This document shows, piece after piece, positions 58,179 through 64,000 of a stretch of DNA of 64,000 nucleotides. The stretch spans positions 3,968,001-4,032,000 of the forward strand of contig NZ_CP045702.1 in the NCBI RefSeq assembly GCF_014216315.1, in the 5' to 3' direction. Every line of letters starts with the position of its first letter. The first letter of the stretch is position 1. Under the pieces are notes generated by a model that ran no database searches, had not been told where the DNA came from, and saw only the letters and a program-made list of their open reading frames with translations. The position numbers and the translations under genes are program-made. Source of the DNA: Streptomyces finlayi. GTDB taxonomy: Bacteria; Actinomycetota; Actinomycetes; Streptomycetales; Streptomycetaceae.

Positions 58179-58797
58179 TCGGTTGATTCACCACGTGCGT
58201 CGAACGGTGAACTCACGGCGCGGGGGCGCGGAGGCTGAAGTGCTGCGCACCCGCCGGACGCCGGCAGGTGCGCACACGCAGTAATCGACGTCGCATCGGT
58301 CATGACGGGACCCCACTCCGCGTTCCTGCCGCCCGCGCCCGATGGCAAAGGCGGTGCGGTTGGAGTCGTAGGCGCTGTCAGGCGATCTGTGAGCTCGTAC
58401 CTCGGAAGTCCGTCGCGACGTCTCCTGACATGCGCGCCCCCTCTCAGCGAGTGTGGGCGATGAGGTGCTCGCCGCGGCTGCGCACGCGAGGGTCTGCCCC
58501 GGCCGGGAACACGAATGGGTCACTTCTTTCGGCAGGCCGCCATTCGCCAGGGCCGCTCGCATTTCACTTGGCCGCCGACCTGTTTCCGAAGCCGCCGAAA
58601 CAGTGAACCCTTATTTCCCTACAGGGCTGCGTTTCGTCGACGATCGGAGAGGGTTTGACTGCCGCCTTTCGGATGGAAAGGCTCAGAGGGCCGACTTTAT
58701 ATCAGTGGGCTGCGCGGTGCGAGTAAAGAGACTGCCTCTTCGTTTTCGTGATATAGTCGAATGAATTTACAGGACGCCACGAAAAAAGGGGAATGGC
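58179..58797. other. Gene-free 619-base region
   Basis: No frame on either strand looks like a protein. GC falls towards the right end, where the promoter of the next gene probably lies: TTGACT near 58648 and GATATAGT near 58752. The left half holds MerR B's trailing end and nothing else I recognise. Confidence 0.5.
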
Positions 58798-59397
58798 GTG
58801 AATACCGAGAAGGTTGCGGCTCGACGTCTTACGGCTGGAGAGGCTTCAGAATTGGGCCTCCAGGACGCCATCTTCGTCTCGGCGGAGATGGATGGCCTTC
58901 CTCTCGACTGCTACGCCCCGGCTTTCCTCACGAAGCCGGGGAAGAATTTCGAGGGAGGGTCCTTCACCGCCAGGACGATTTTCGGTGAGGAAGTACATGT
59001 GCTTCCTGATAATGCCGAAGAGCGCGGGATCTGGATTGCGGACAAGGCGGGGGAAAAGATCGAGGTTCTCCAGAGCGCAGGCGTCCTCCTGAACCTCGCC
59101 CTCTTTGTGCCCGACGGTAGGAAGGAGTCCCTGGATTCGCTCTACGCCGCCGCACGGGAGGCGTTCGGTGCCGGGATCGTTCAGCGCTGGAGCGAGGAAA
59201 CCGTCGCGGTGCCGGACGTCAAGGTCGACCTGTACGAGGAGCCGGCCCGGGGGCGGAAGAACACGAACGGTCAGAACCGCGATCGCCGGGCCCTGGACAT
59301 CTTCCCGACCCGAGTGCGGTTCCTGGAGCCCAGCGAGGGCTGGAAGTTCGTCGTCGAACCGCACAAGGAGGTCGTCGATGAGACACCGACGATCTGA
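58798..59397 (+). CDS. Hypothetical protein, lower-GC, unknown family
   Basis: A 199-residue soluble protein from GTG 58798, with AAAGGGGAATGG upstream. Codon use is less GC-biased than neighbours; the coding region is visibly richer in A and T, which suggests transfer from outside. Readable pieces are SELGLQDAIFVSAEMDGLPL, DCYAPAFLTKPGKNFEGGSF and HVLPDNAEERGIWIADKAGE. The last third ends in LDIFPTRVRFLEPSEGWKFV. No membrane or signal sequence. I recognise no family. It is monocistronic, with a terminator 32 bases after the stop. Confidence 0.6.
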   Translation: MNTEKVAARRLTAGEASELGLQDAIFVSAEMDGLPLDCYAPAFLTKPGKNFEGGSFTARTIFGEEVHVLPDNAEERGIWIADKAGEKIEVLQSAGVLLNLALFVPDGRKESLDSLYAAAREAFGAGIVQRWSEETVAVPDVKVDLYEEPARGRKNTNGQNRDRRALDIFPTRVRFLEPSEGWKFVVEPHKEVVDETPTI

Positions 59398-59428
59398 CCT
59401 GATGTCAGATTAAGTCTCGATCTTCGCG

Positions 59429-59456
59429 GGAGCCCGTCAGCTTGTTGACGGGCTCC
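59429..59456 (+). terminator. Terminator of the hypothetical gene
   Basis: GGAGCCCGTCA and TGACGGGCTCC pair over 11 bp around GCTTGT, followed by TCTTCG. Confidence 0.9.
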
Positions 59457-59630
59457 TCTTCGTCCGTGGCAGTCGGCGCCGGTGAAGTGCGACGTGGAAC
59501 CGGACCGCCGCAGTTCCTCGCGAACGGCTCGCGGGTACGTCCGCGAGGCCGTTGGCCCCCTCGCCCGTCGCGGAACTCCCGCGTTTGTCGCCGGCCCTCT
59601 GCGGCTTCGTCTGCACTCCGTAACAGAGAG

Positions 59631-59648
59631 AACGCCTACGGGCGTTCG
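59631..59648. other. Hairpin with a UACG tetraloop
   Basis: GAACGCC TACG GGCGTTC is a 7-bp stem closing the very stable cUACGg tetraloop. It lies 55 bases upstream of the polysaccharide deacetylase start, so it should be in or near that gene's leader. The 305-base gap 59398-59702 has no gene. Confidence 0.5.
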
Positions 59649-59702
59649 TATGTCTTCATAGGGGCACGGCATCGACGGCGGTAACAAAAGGGGCGGGCAG
59701 AC

Positions 59703-60461
59703 ATGGCAAAGCACAAGGGAAGGGGATGGCACGGCCGGCTTCTCGCGGCGGCGCTCGGGGTGACGGCGGTGGCCGCTGCCACCTCGGTGTGGACCGCCCA
59801 GGCCGACCCCGCCGGAGCGCGGCAGCCGCAAGCGCGTGTCGCCCCGCCCGTGACCAAGGTGGCGGCGGAGATCGCGCACGCCTCGGACCGCGGCGCACGG
59901 GGCGTCAACATCACCATCGACGACGGCCCGGACCCGGTCTGGACGCCGCGGGTGCTGCAACTGCTGAAGGACAGCGGGGTGAAGGCCACGTTCTGCATGG
60001 TGGGTACGCAGGCCCAGGCGTACCCGGACCTGGTCAAGGCGGTCGTTGCGGACGGGCACCGGCTGTGCAACCACACGGTCTCGCACGACACCACCATGGA
60101 CACCCGGTCCGAGGCCTACCAGTCCCAGCAGATCCTGGATGCCGAACGCATGATCATCAAGGCGTCCGGAGGCGTCCGTTCGCAGTATTACCGGGCCCCC
60201 GGCGGTGCCTTCACCCCGTACAGCCGACAGCTCGCCGCGTCCCGGGGGATGCGACCGCTGGGCTGGAACGTCGACACCAAGGACTTCGAGCATCCCGGTG
60301 TGGACAGCATGGTCGCCACCGTCAAGAGTCAGATCTCCAACGGGCCGACCGTCCTCTTCCACGACGCGGGAGGGGATCGCTCTCAGACCCTGGCCGCTCT
60401 GCGCGAGGTGCTGCCCTGGCTCGAGCAGCAGGGGTACTCCTTCGGCTTCCCCGTGCGATGA
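59703..60461 (+). CDS. Secreted polysaccharide deacetylase (CE4/NodB)
   Basis: A 252-residue protein from ATG 59703. The signal sequence is MAKHKGRGWHGRLLAAALGV then TAVAAATSVWTAQA (about 1-35). NodB motifs: VNITIDDGPDPVWTP (motif 1, TIDDGP for the usual TFDDGP, with catalytic base and metal Asp), HTVSHDTTM (motif 2, two zinc histidines), YRAPGGAFTPY (motif 3) and TVLFHDAGGD (motif 5). It removes acetyl groups from chitin, peptidoglycan or xylan. The F-to-I change in motif 1 is mild. The enzyme should be active. Confidence 0.93.
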   Translation: MAKHKGRGWHGRLLAAALGVTAVAAATSVWTAQADPAGARQPQARVAPPVTKVAAEIAHASDRGARGVNITIDDGPDPVWTPRVLQLLKDSGVKATFCMVGTQAQAYPDLVKAVVADGHRLCNHTVSHDTTMDTRSEAYQSQQILDAERMIIKASGGVRSQYYRAPGGAFTPYSRQLAASRGMRPLGWNVDTKDFEHPGVDSMVATVKSQISNGPTVLFHDAGGDRSQTLAALREVLPWLEQQGYSFGFPVR

Positions 60462-60678
60462 CTCCGGGCTCGGGGATCACTCGGCAGATGCTTCCGAGCT
60501 CTCCCGAACCGTCCATCGCGCCCGGCATCATGCTGCGTCCGGTGACTCGCCTTGGGCGGACGGCAGCAACGCGTCCATGCTCCTGCTGTCGCAGCCGTCC
60601 GTCGCGCCCGCCGTGCACCCCGCCGGCGACGGGACGGCCGGCCGCCGGCGCCAGCGGGGCACGCGGCCGGCGTCCCGG

Positions 60679-60945
60679 CTACCTGTTCAGCCAGTCGGTG
60701 GGGGTCACCGCCTGGTCCGTGAGGACCTGGAGGTTCTTTCCGCCGGCGGCGTCGACGGCGTAGGTGCTGTGGGTGTGGTCGAAGTCGTCCATGGCGCAGA
60801 AGGCGATCCGGGTGCCGTCGGGCGAGAAGACGGGGCCCTGGATGCTGCTGAGGGAGGTCGTCCAATGGCTCTGCAGCTCGGTGACGGCGCCGGTTGCTAC
60901 GTGGACAGCGCTCGCGCCACCCGGCTGGCCGGGATGGAACGCGGC
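60679..60945 (-). pseudogene. C-terminal fragment of a TolB/PD40-like propeller protein
   Basis: The minus-strand frame ending at 60679 reads GASAVHVATGAVTELQSHWT, QGPVFSPDGTRIAFCAMDDF, AAGGKNLQVLTDQAVTPTDW then LNR. The V-F-S-P-D-G-T-R-I-A-F run is a PD40 propeller blade. No start exists: the frame is cut at the terminator (60944-60977) of the adjacent lipoprotein gene. It is a truncated leftover, about 85 residues. Confidence 0.7.
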
Positions 60946-60977
60946 GCCGCCAGGGTGAGGCCATGCCCTGGCGGCGC
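60944..60977 (-). terminator. Terminator of the propeller lipoprotein gene
   Basis: GCGCCGCCAGGG and CCCTGGCGGCGC pair perfectly over 12 bp around a 10-base loop, 16 bases after the stop of the downstream-most lipoprotein gene. Confidence 0.82.
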
Positions 60978-60993
60978 TTTCCACCGGGGCGGG

Positions 60994-61905
60994 TCAGTGG
61001 GCGTCGCCGGAGGCGACCGCGAGTCGCTTCGTGAAGGACTTGCCGCCATCGGTGGACTCGTAGACGCCGTCCTGGCCGGCGGCCAGGACGCGCCGGTCGG
61101 TGACCGCTGTCAGCGCCTGTGCCTGCCCGCCGGGCACGGTGCCCGTCTTGTGCCAGGTGGTGCCTTCGTCGTTGCTTCGGTGCAGCCCGCCCCAGTCGTC
61201 GAGTCCGTACAGGGCGTCCGGTGTCGCCCAGGAGACGAAGGCCATGGCGGGTTGGCGGCCCGCGGCGAAGGTCGTGCCGCCGTCCGTGCTCTTCGCGAGG
61301 CCGTCGGCGGTGGTGGCCAGCACGGTGTCCGGGTCGCCGGGGCTCACGGCGATGTCCAGCGCCTGGATGCGGGCGCGGTCGTCCCAGGTGGCGCCGTCCT
61401 TGCTCACGCGCAGCAGGGCGCTGGTGCTGTCGTAGCCGTAGATGGCGCCCTGGGCCAGTTCGAGGGCGTGGAAGTCGGCCTCGCCGCCGAGGGAGCGGGG
61501 CTTCCAGGTCTTCCCGGCATCGGTGCTCTCGATCAGGCCGTGGTTGGCCTGGCCGGCGGTGGCGTCGGGGGCGGGGTGACCGCTGGCCAGGAACGTTTTC
61601 GCCCCGACCACGGTGAAGCCCATGAAGTCGTCCTCGCTGTCACCGACCCGTACGGCGGTGCCGCCCTTGCCGGTGGTGAAGAGGCCGTCGTGGGATGCGA
61701 CGTAGAGCCGCTGGTCGGCGGGGTCGATGCCGAGGCCATGGACATGCCTGATCGGCGTCGCGTGCGCATCGTGGTCAGCGGCGGCGCCCTTGCCGGTGTC
61801 CGTGTGATCAGCTTTGTCCGTGGGGCCGGTGTTCGTGGAGCAGGCGGTCAATATCAGCGCGAGGACCGCTGTGGCCCCGATGGGCCACTTCCGCATTGCA
61901 TTCAT
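60994..61905 (-). CDS. Sortilin/BNR-type propeller lipoprotein (F510_1955-like)
   Basis: A 303-residue protein from ATG 61905. The signal and lipobox are visible (WPIGATAVLALILTACSTNT, Cys about 22). The propeller starts HVHGLGIDPADQRLYVASHD (about 53-72), then repeats Asp-box-like blades: IESTDAGKTWKPRSLGGE, LRVSKDGATWDDRARI, AKSTDGGTTFAAGRQPA, HRSNDEGTTWHKTGTV and YESTDGGKSFTKRLAV. The S-x-D-x-G-x-T-W motif is typical of BNR/sortilin repeats. It is annotated as a glycosylhydrolase in the family, but no activity is proven. It is membrane-anchored on the outer face. It ends at its own terminator. Confidence 0.85.
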   Translation of the reverse strand: MNAMRKWPIGATAVLALILTACSTNTGPTDKADHTDTGKGAAADHDAHATPIRHVHGLGIDPADQRLYVASHDGLFTTGKGGTAVRVGDSEDDFMGFTVVGAKTFLASGHPAPDATAGQANHGLIESTDAGKTWKPRSLGGEADFHALELAQGAIYGYDSTSALLRVSKDGATWDDRARIQALDIAVSPGDPDTVLATTADGLAKSTDGGTTFAAGRQPAMAFVSWATPDALYGLDDWGGLHRSNDEGTTWHKTGTVPGGQAQALTAVTDRRVLAAGQDGVYESTDGGKSFTKRLAVASGDAH

Positions 61906-62139
61906 GATCCTTGTCCTTGCGAGGGGTGGGAACGGCGGGACTCGGAGCCGGTCGAGGATGCCCTGCGGCTGCTTGATCTGCCGCGAACGGCGAGCAGCAG
62001 GACCCCGGCGGCTCCATACCTGGGCTTCCTGACATGGCGACCGTAGCGGTTGGCACCGCCTGGTCTGTGCTGGTGCTGCTTGGCCTCTTCGGACACAGGT
62101 GGACCCGTTACCTCCATCCTGGATCTCTTCAGCCTGGTC

Positions 62140-62410
62140 CCTGACCGCGAACCCGACTGTTCCGGCTCCGAACTCCCCGGCCAGGGAAGCGAACTGCTGG
62201 CTGGTTGCATCCGCCCTGGCAGCCGCGATCCGAAGGGAAGATCACCGGACGGATGGGGCGAGGCGCCCGGCAAGCGGCTTCGGGAGCGCCGGCGACCAGG
62301 TCGGTCCGCAGGTGATCGGCGGTTGCCCACCGACCACTCGGCGGGAGGCGATGCCGATGACGGTGGCCAGGTAGAGCCAGCCTGGCGACTCGGCGGCGGC
62401 CACACTCCTC
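62140..62410 (-). mobile_element. Decayed IS3-family transposase (OrfB) remnant
   Basis: Pieces of the DDE integrase core are found in three frames of the minus strand: GWLYLATVIGIASRRVVG (about 62387-62335), WATADHLRTDLVAGA followed by PVIFPSDRGCQ, and TSQQFASLAGEFG. In IS3 transposases these read G-W-L-Y-L-A-x-V-I-D-x-x-S-R-R-V-V-G-W, V-I-F-H-S-D-R-G-x-Q-Y and T-S-x-x-F. Frameshifts and the H-to-P change in the HSDRG motif show it is dead. Neither terminal inverted repeats nor an OrfA are seen, so the edges are approximate. Confidence 0.72.
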
Positions 62411-62545
62411 GCCCTCCGTTCTTGCTATCTCGCGACCACGAAACCCAGGTCACCACCACAATCTGAGGTCTCTACCGAACCCTGGGCGGTTCAGACCGCC
62501 AAGGGGCGGGGACGGGCGTGGTCCCGGGCAGTTCGGAGGTGTCGT

Positions 62546-62603
62546 GCGGAGCTCCGCCACCTGGTCGCTGGGGAGCATGACGGTGATGCGGGTTGTTGAG
62601 GAT
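62546..62603 (-). pseudogene. Fragment of a second VapB-like antitoxin gene
   Basis: The minus strand reads SSTTRITVMLPSDQVAELR, nearly the same as the start of the intact antitoxin (SSTTRITVTLPSDQVAELR). The ATG is lost (GCA in its place) and the frame runs into unrelated sequence after about 20 codons. At the nucleotide level it matches 63248-63303 with only scattered changes. This is a scar of a duplicated toxin-antitoxin module, next to the dead IS3. Confidence 0.82.
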
Positions 62604-62658
62604 GCGCTGGCAGCGCAACGGGTCCTGCCAAGGTGCGTGCTCAGGATGGGCCGGCGGG

Positions 62659-63060
62659 TCAGAGAGGGATGATGCGGGCCCGGTTGCCGCAGAGCTTGGC
62701 CATGTCGTCGCTGTCGGACGTCAGCAGAGCGACGGGTTTCGGCTGGCGCAGGGCGACCTCGGCGACCGTGGCGTCGATGGCGTACTTGTGCCCGTGCAGT
62801 CCGACGCCCTTGAGGAGCTCCGCTGCCGCTTTCGCGGTTTGTTCGGTGACCGGCTCCACCTTGACACGGGACAGGGCCCAGTTCAGGCGAGGCACGTTGG
62901 TGCGTGAGTGGCTGACTTCCACGATGGTGTTCGCCCCGATCACCAGGTCGGCTCCCATGTCGTGGAAGACCTGCAGCATTGCGAGGAGCTTGCGGTCCTG
63001 CGCGATCCAGGCGGAGAGCCCTTCCGAGTCCAGGACGACGGTCTCGATGCGCTCGCTCAC
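62659..63060 (-). CDS. PIN-domain toxin, VapC-like
   Basis: A 133-residue ribonuclease from GTG 63060, whose start overlaps the antitoxin stop (GTGA). The PIN acidic residues are in place: VVLDSEGLSAWI (first Asp), NTIVEVSH (Glu), KYAIDATVAEVAL (Asp) and LLTSDSDDMAKL (Asp). VapC toxins cleave tRNA or rRNA unless bound by VapB. The whole pair is translated as one unit and is expected to be silent while the antitoxin lasts. Its left side is an antitoxin fragment of a lost sister module. Confidence 0.9.
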   Translation of the reverse strand: MSERIETVVLDSEGLSAWIAQDRKLLAMLQVFHDMGADLVIGANTIVEVSHSRTNVPRLNWALSRVKVEPVTEQTAKAAAELLKGVGLHGHKYAIDATVAEVALRQPKPVALLTSDSDDMAKLCGNRARIIPL

Positions 63061-63305
63061 GCGGTGTCCGCGTTCTCGGAGGAGCCGGCGGCGCCGAAGA
63101 TCTTCGCGTGGGCCTCGGCGAGCTCCTCGTCGCTGAAGTGTCCGTGTTCCTCCTCGTGCCGGCGAAGGTCGTCGCCCAGGAGCTGGTGCCGGATCTGGCG
63201 GGCTACGGCTTCCGCCACGTAGCCGGAGACGTTGTCCGTGAGCTTACGCAGCTCCGCGACCTGATCGCTGGGGAGCGTGACGGTGATGCGAGTCGTTGAG
63301 GACAT
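63057..63305 (-). CDS. Ribbon-helix-helix antitoxin, VapB-like
   Basis: An 82-residue protein from ATG 63305. The N-terminal RHH strand and helices are TTRITVTLPSDQVAELRKLT then DNVSGYVAEAVARQIRHQLL (about 4-43). The C-terminal acidic half (DLRRHEEEHGHFSDEELAEA) should wrap the PIN toxin. RHH antitoxins autorepress at palindromes over the promoter; a perfect one, 63313-63328, lies 8 bases upstream of the start. Confidence 0.9.
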   Translation of the reverse strand: MSSTTRITVTLPSDQVAELRKLTDNVSGYVAEAVARQIRHQLLGDDLRRHEEEHGHFSDEELAEAHAKIFGAAGSSENADTA

Positions 63306-63312
63306 TCGGTAA

Positions 63313-63328
63313 GCATACTGGAGTATGC
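63313..63328. promoter_or_regulatory. Operator of the VapBC-like pair
   Basis: GCATACTGGAGTATGC has perfect 7-bp arms around GG. On the minus strand it contains TATGCT, a probable -10, only a few bases upstream of the ATG. The transcript should be near-leaderless and repressed by the antitoxin dimer. Confidence 0.8.
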
Positions 63329-63393
63329 GCGGGATGGTCCGGCTTCTGCGCGTGCGGGTGAGAACCCGCAGCAGTGCCTCTGGCGGGCAAGCG

Positions 63394-63421
63394 AAAGGCC
63401 CCGGTCGCTGACCAGGGCCTT
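63394..63421 (-). terminator. Hairpin downstream of the tRNA-Gly fragment
   Basis: AAGGCCCCGGTC and GACCAGGGCCTT pair with one mismatch around GCT. It lies 10 bases beyond the 3' end of the tRNA fragment, like a natural tRNA terminator, so this side of the junction probably kept the original chromosome. Confidence 0.6.
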
Positions 63422-63430
63422 AGCTCAAAG

Positions 63431-63459
63431 AGCGGGTGACGAGAATCGAACTCGCGCTC
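63431..63459 (-). other. 3' fragment of a tRNA-Gly gene (probable att-site scar)
   Basis: On the minus strand GAGCGCGAGTTCGATTCTCG then TCACCCGCT is the variable loop, T-arm (GCGAG TTCGATT CTCGT) and 3' acceptor strand (CACCCGC, discriminator T) of a tRNA starting GCGGGTG, as tRNA-Gly does. The anticodon and D arms are missing; upstream sequence is unrelated. Integrases of actinobacterial elements and phages use such tRNA 3' ends. The intact gene is not in this window. Confidence 0.72.
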
Positions 63460-63495
63460 CCCTCTGTGTCGCGAGATGTGGTGGTGCGGGCGCGC

Positions 63496-63815
63496 TCAGG
63501 CAGAGTTGACGTCGAGGGTGAAGTCGAAGCTCCCCGCGCCATAGCGGCCCAGGCCGATCATCACCAGGCCCGTTCCCTCCAGCCGGCGCGCCATTCCCAG
63601 GGGGCCGGTGTCCATCGGGCGCATGCCGGAGTGGTCCCAGGTGAGGGCGACCGGGTGAGGTAGGTCGGCGGAGGTGGTGGTCTGTTCGCAGAGGGTGTTG
63701 CCGTCCCAGGTGAAGCTCACCTGCTCGGCCACGGTGACGCCGTCGGAAGCGAGCCGTTGTTTGGCGGTGTGGCGGCCGAGTGGATCGTAGAGGTAGCGCC
63801 ATCGAGGCACGGGCG
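63496..63815 (-). pseudogene. RHS/YD-repeat protein fragment
   Basis: The minus strand reads WRYLYDPLGRHTAKQRLASD, VTVAEQVSFTWDGNTLCEQT then PHPVALTWDHSGMRPMDTGP. YDPLGR is the YD-repeat motif and W-D-G-x-x-L the spacer of RHS toxins and wall proteins. There is no proper start, and the frame ends in unrelated sequence at 63496. It is a leftover of a multi-kilobase RHS gene beside the tRNA scar. Confidence 0.75.
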
Positions 63816-63915
63816 GGGCACGTCGACGGCAGGTCATCAACCTGAGGTTCTTCGCCGGAGCGGGTGACAGGAAAAGGAAGCCGCCCGTGGTGCAGACGCC
63901 GCGGTGGCGCAGACG

Positions 63916-64000
63916 TCAGGCCCAGAAGGCTTCGGTGACGACGATCTGTGGGTCGGCGTGGCGGCGCATGAAGGTGTAGATGAGCCAGCCGCGTCCGCCG
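63916..64000 (-). CDS. C-terminal end of an unknown gene, cut by the window edge
   Basis: On the minus strand the last 27 codons before TGA (63916-63918) read GRGWLIYTFMRRHADPQIVV then TEAFWA. The hydrophobic-aromatic ending looks like real protein. The rest lies outside the window and I recognise no family. Confidence 0.4.
   Translation of the reverse strand, partial: GGRGWLIYTFMRRHADPQIVVTEAFWA

Noticed and set aside
58268..58606. A 112-codon frame between MerR B and the hypothetical gene
   Set aside because: Arg/Ser-rich shadow-like product, no ribosome site, no recognisable domain.
62050..62466. Plus-strand frames opposite the IS3 remnant
   Set aside because: The transposase motifs are on the minus strand; the plus frames are antisense noise.

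Overview
The window is high-GC actinobacterial DNA, almost certainly from a Streptomyces. GC is roughly 70 percent or more, GTG and TTG starts are common, reading frames are long and GC-biased, and the families are typical of the genus: an AfsA/ArpA gamma-butyrolactone locus, DUF1876, SPFH operons, a two-HTH MerR-like pair, CGNR and BTAD remnants. The left 45 kb reads as conserved chromosome. The right third is more accessory and decayed.

Layout. 0-0.5 kb: 3' end of trpS. 0.5-15.4 kb: a membrane and stress block, with a TrkA-N/RCK membrane protein, a giant AAA ATPase, two separate membrane OB-fold/SPFH (flotillin) operons, a PucR-type regulator between them, a TerB protein and a Bcp-type peroxiredoxin. 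A 28-nt palindromic element lies upstream of both SPFH operons. 15.4-18.9 kb: an alpha/beta hydrolase, and a TetR/MFS efflux pair with clear operators. 19-27.6 kb: a membrane protein, a cytochrome b561/molybdopterin fusion, a methyltransferase-DUF2064-GT2 operon, a two-component system and a sugar-nucleotide epimerase. 28-32 kb: a cold-shock protein, a DEAD-box RNA helicase, a small conserved protein and a membrane acyltransferase.

32-36.7 kb holds a gamma-butyrolactone signalling module: an MDR oxidoreductase, a receptor-like TetR coupled to an SDR, an AfsA synthase, and the divergent ArpA/ScbR receptor. ARE-like operators sit in both control regions. 37-45.5 kb: a secreted amidase, small proteins, a phosphoribosyltransferase-hydrolase fusion, an amino-acid permease, a CNNM/CorC pair preceded by a proline-rich small ORF, and an Old Yellow Enzyme.

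46-58 kb carries the most unusual feature: two inverted copies of a module made of promoter, 490-690 nt conserved leader and MerR-like gene. The leaders share several blocks, an identical promoter, and a 14-bp hairpin with a compensatory base-pair change just before the start codon. Between the copies lie a PL9-type pectate lyase, a very large HEAT-repeat protein, a broken BTAD regulator, an AraC regulator, an SRPBCC protein and a frameshifted propeller-like gene.

58.8-64 kb contains an unknown lower-GC gene, a polysaccharide deacetylase, a propeller lipoprotein, and then a junkyard: an IS3-type transposase remnant, a VapBC-like toxin-antitoxin pair with a second antitoxin fragment, a tRNA-Gly 3' fragment that looks like an attachment-site scar, and an RHS fragment. 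No rRNA, intact tRNA or CRISPR array was found.
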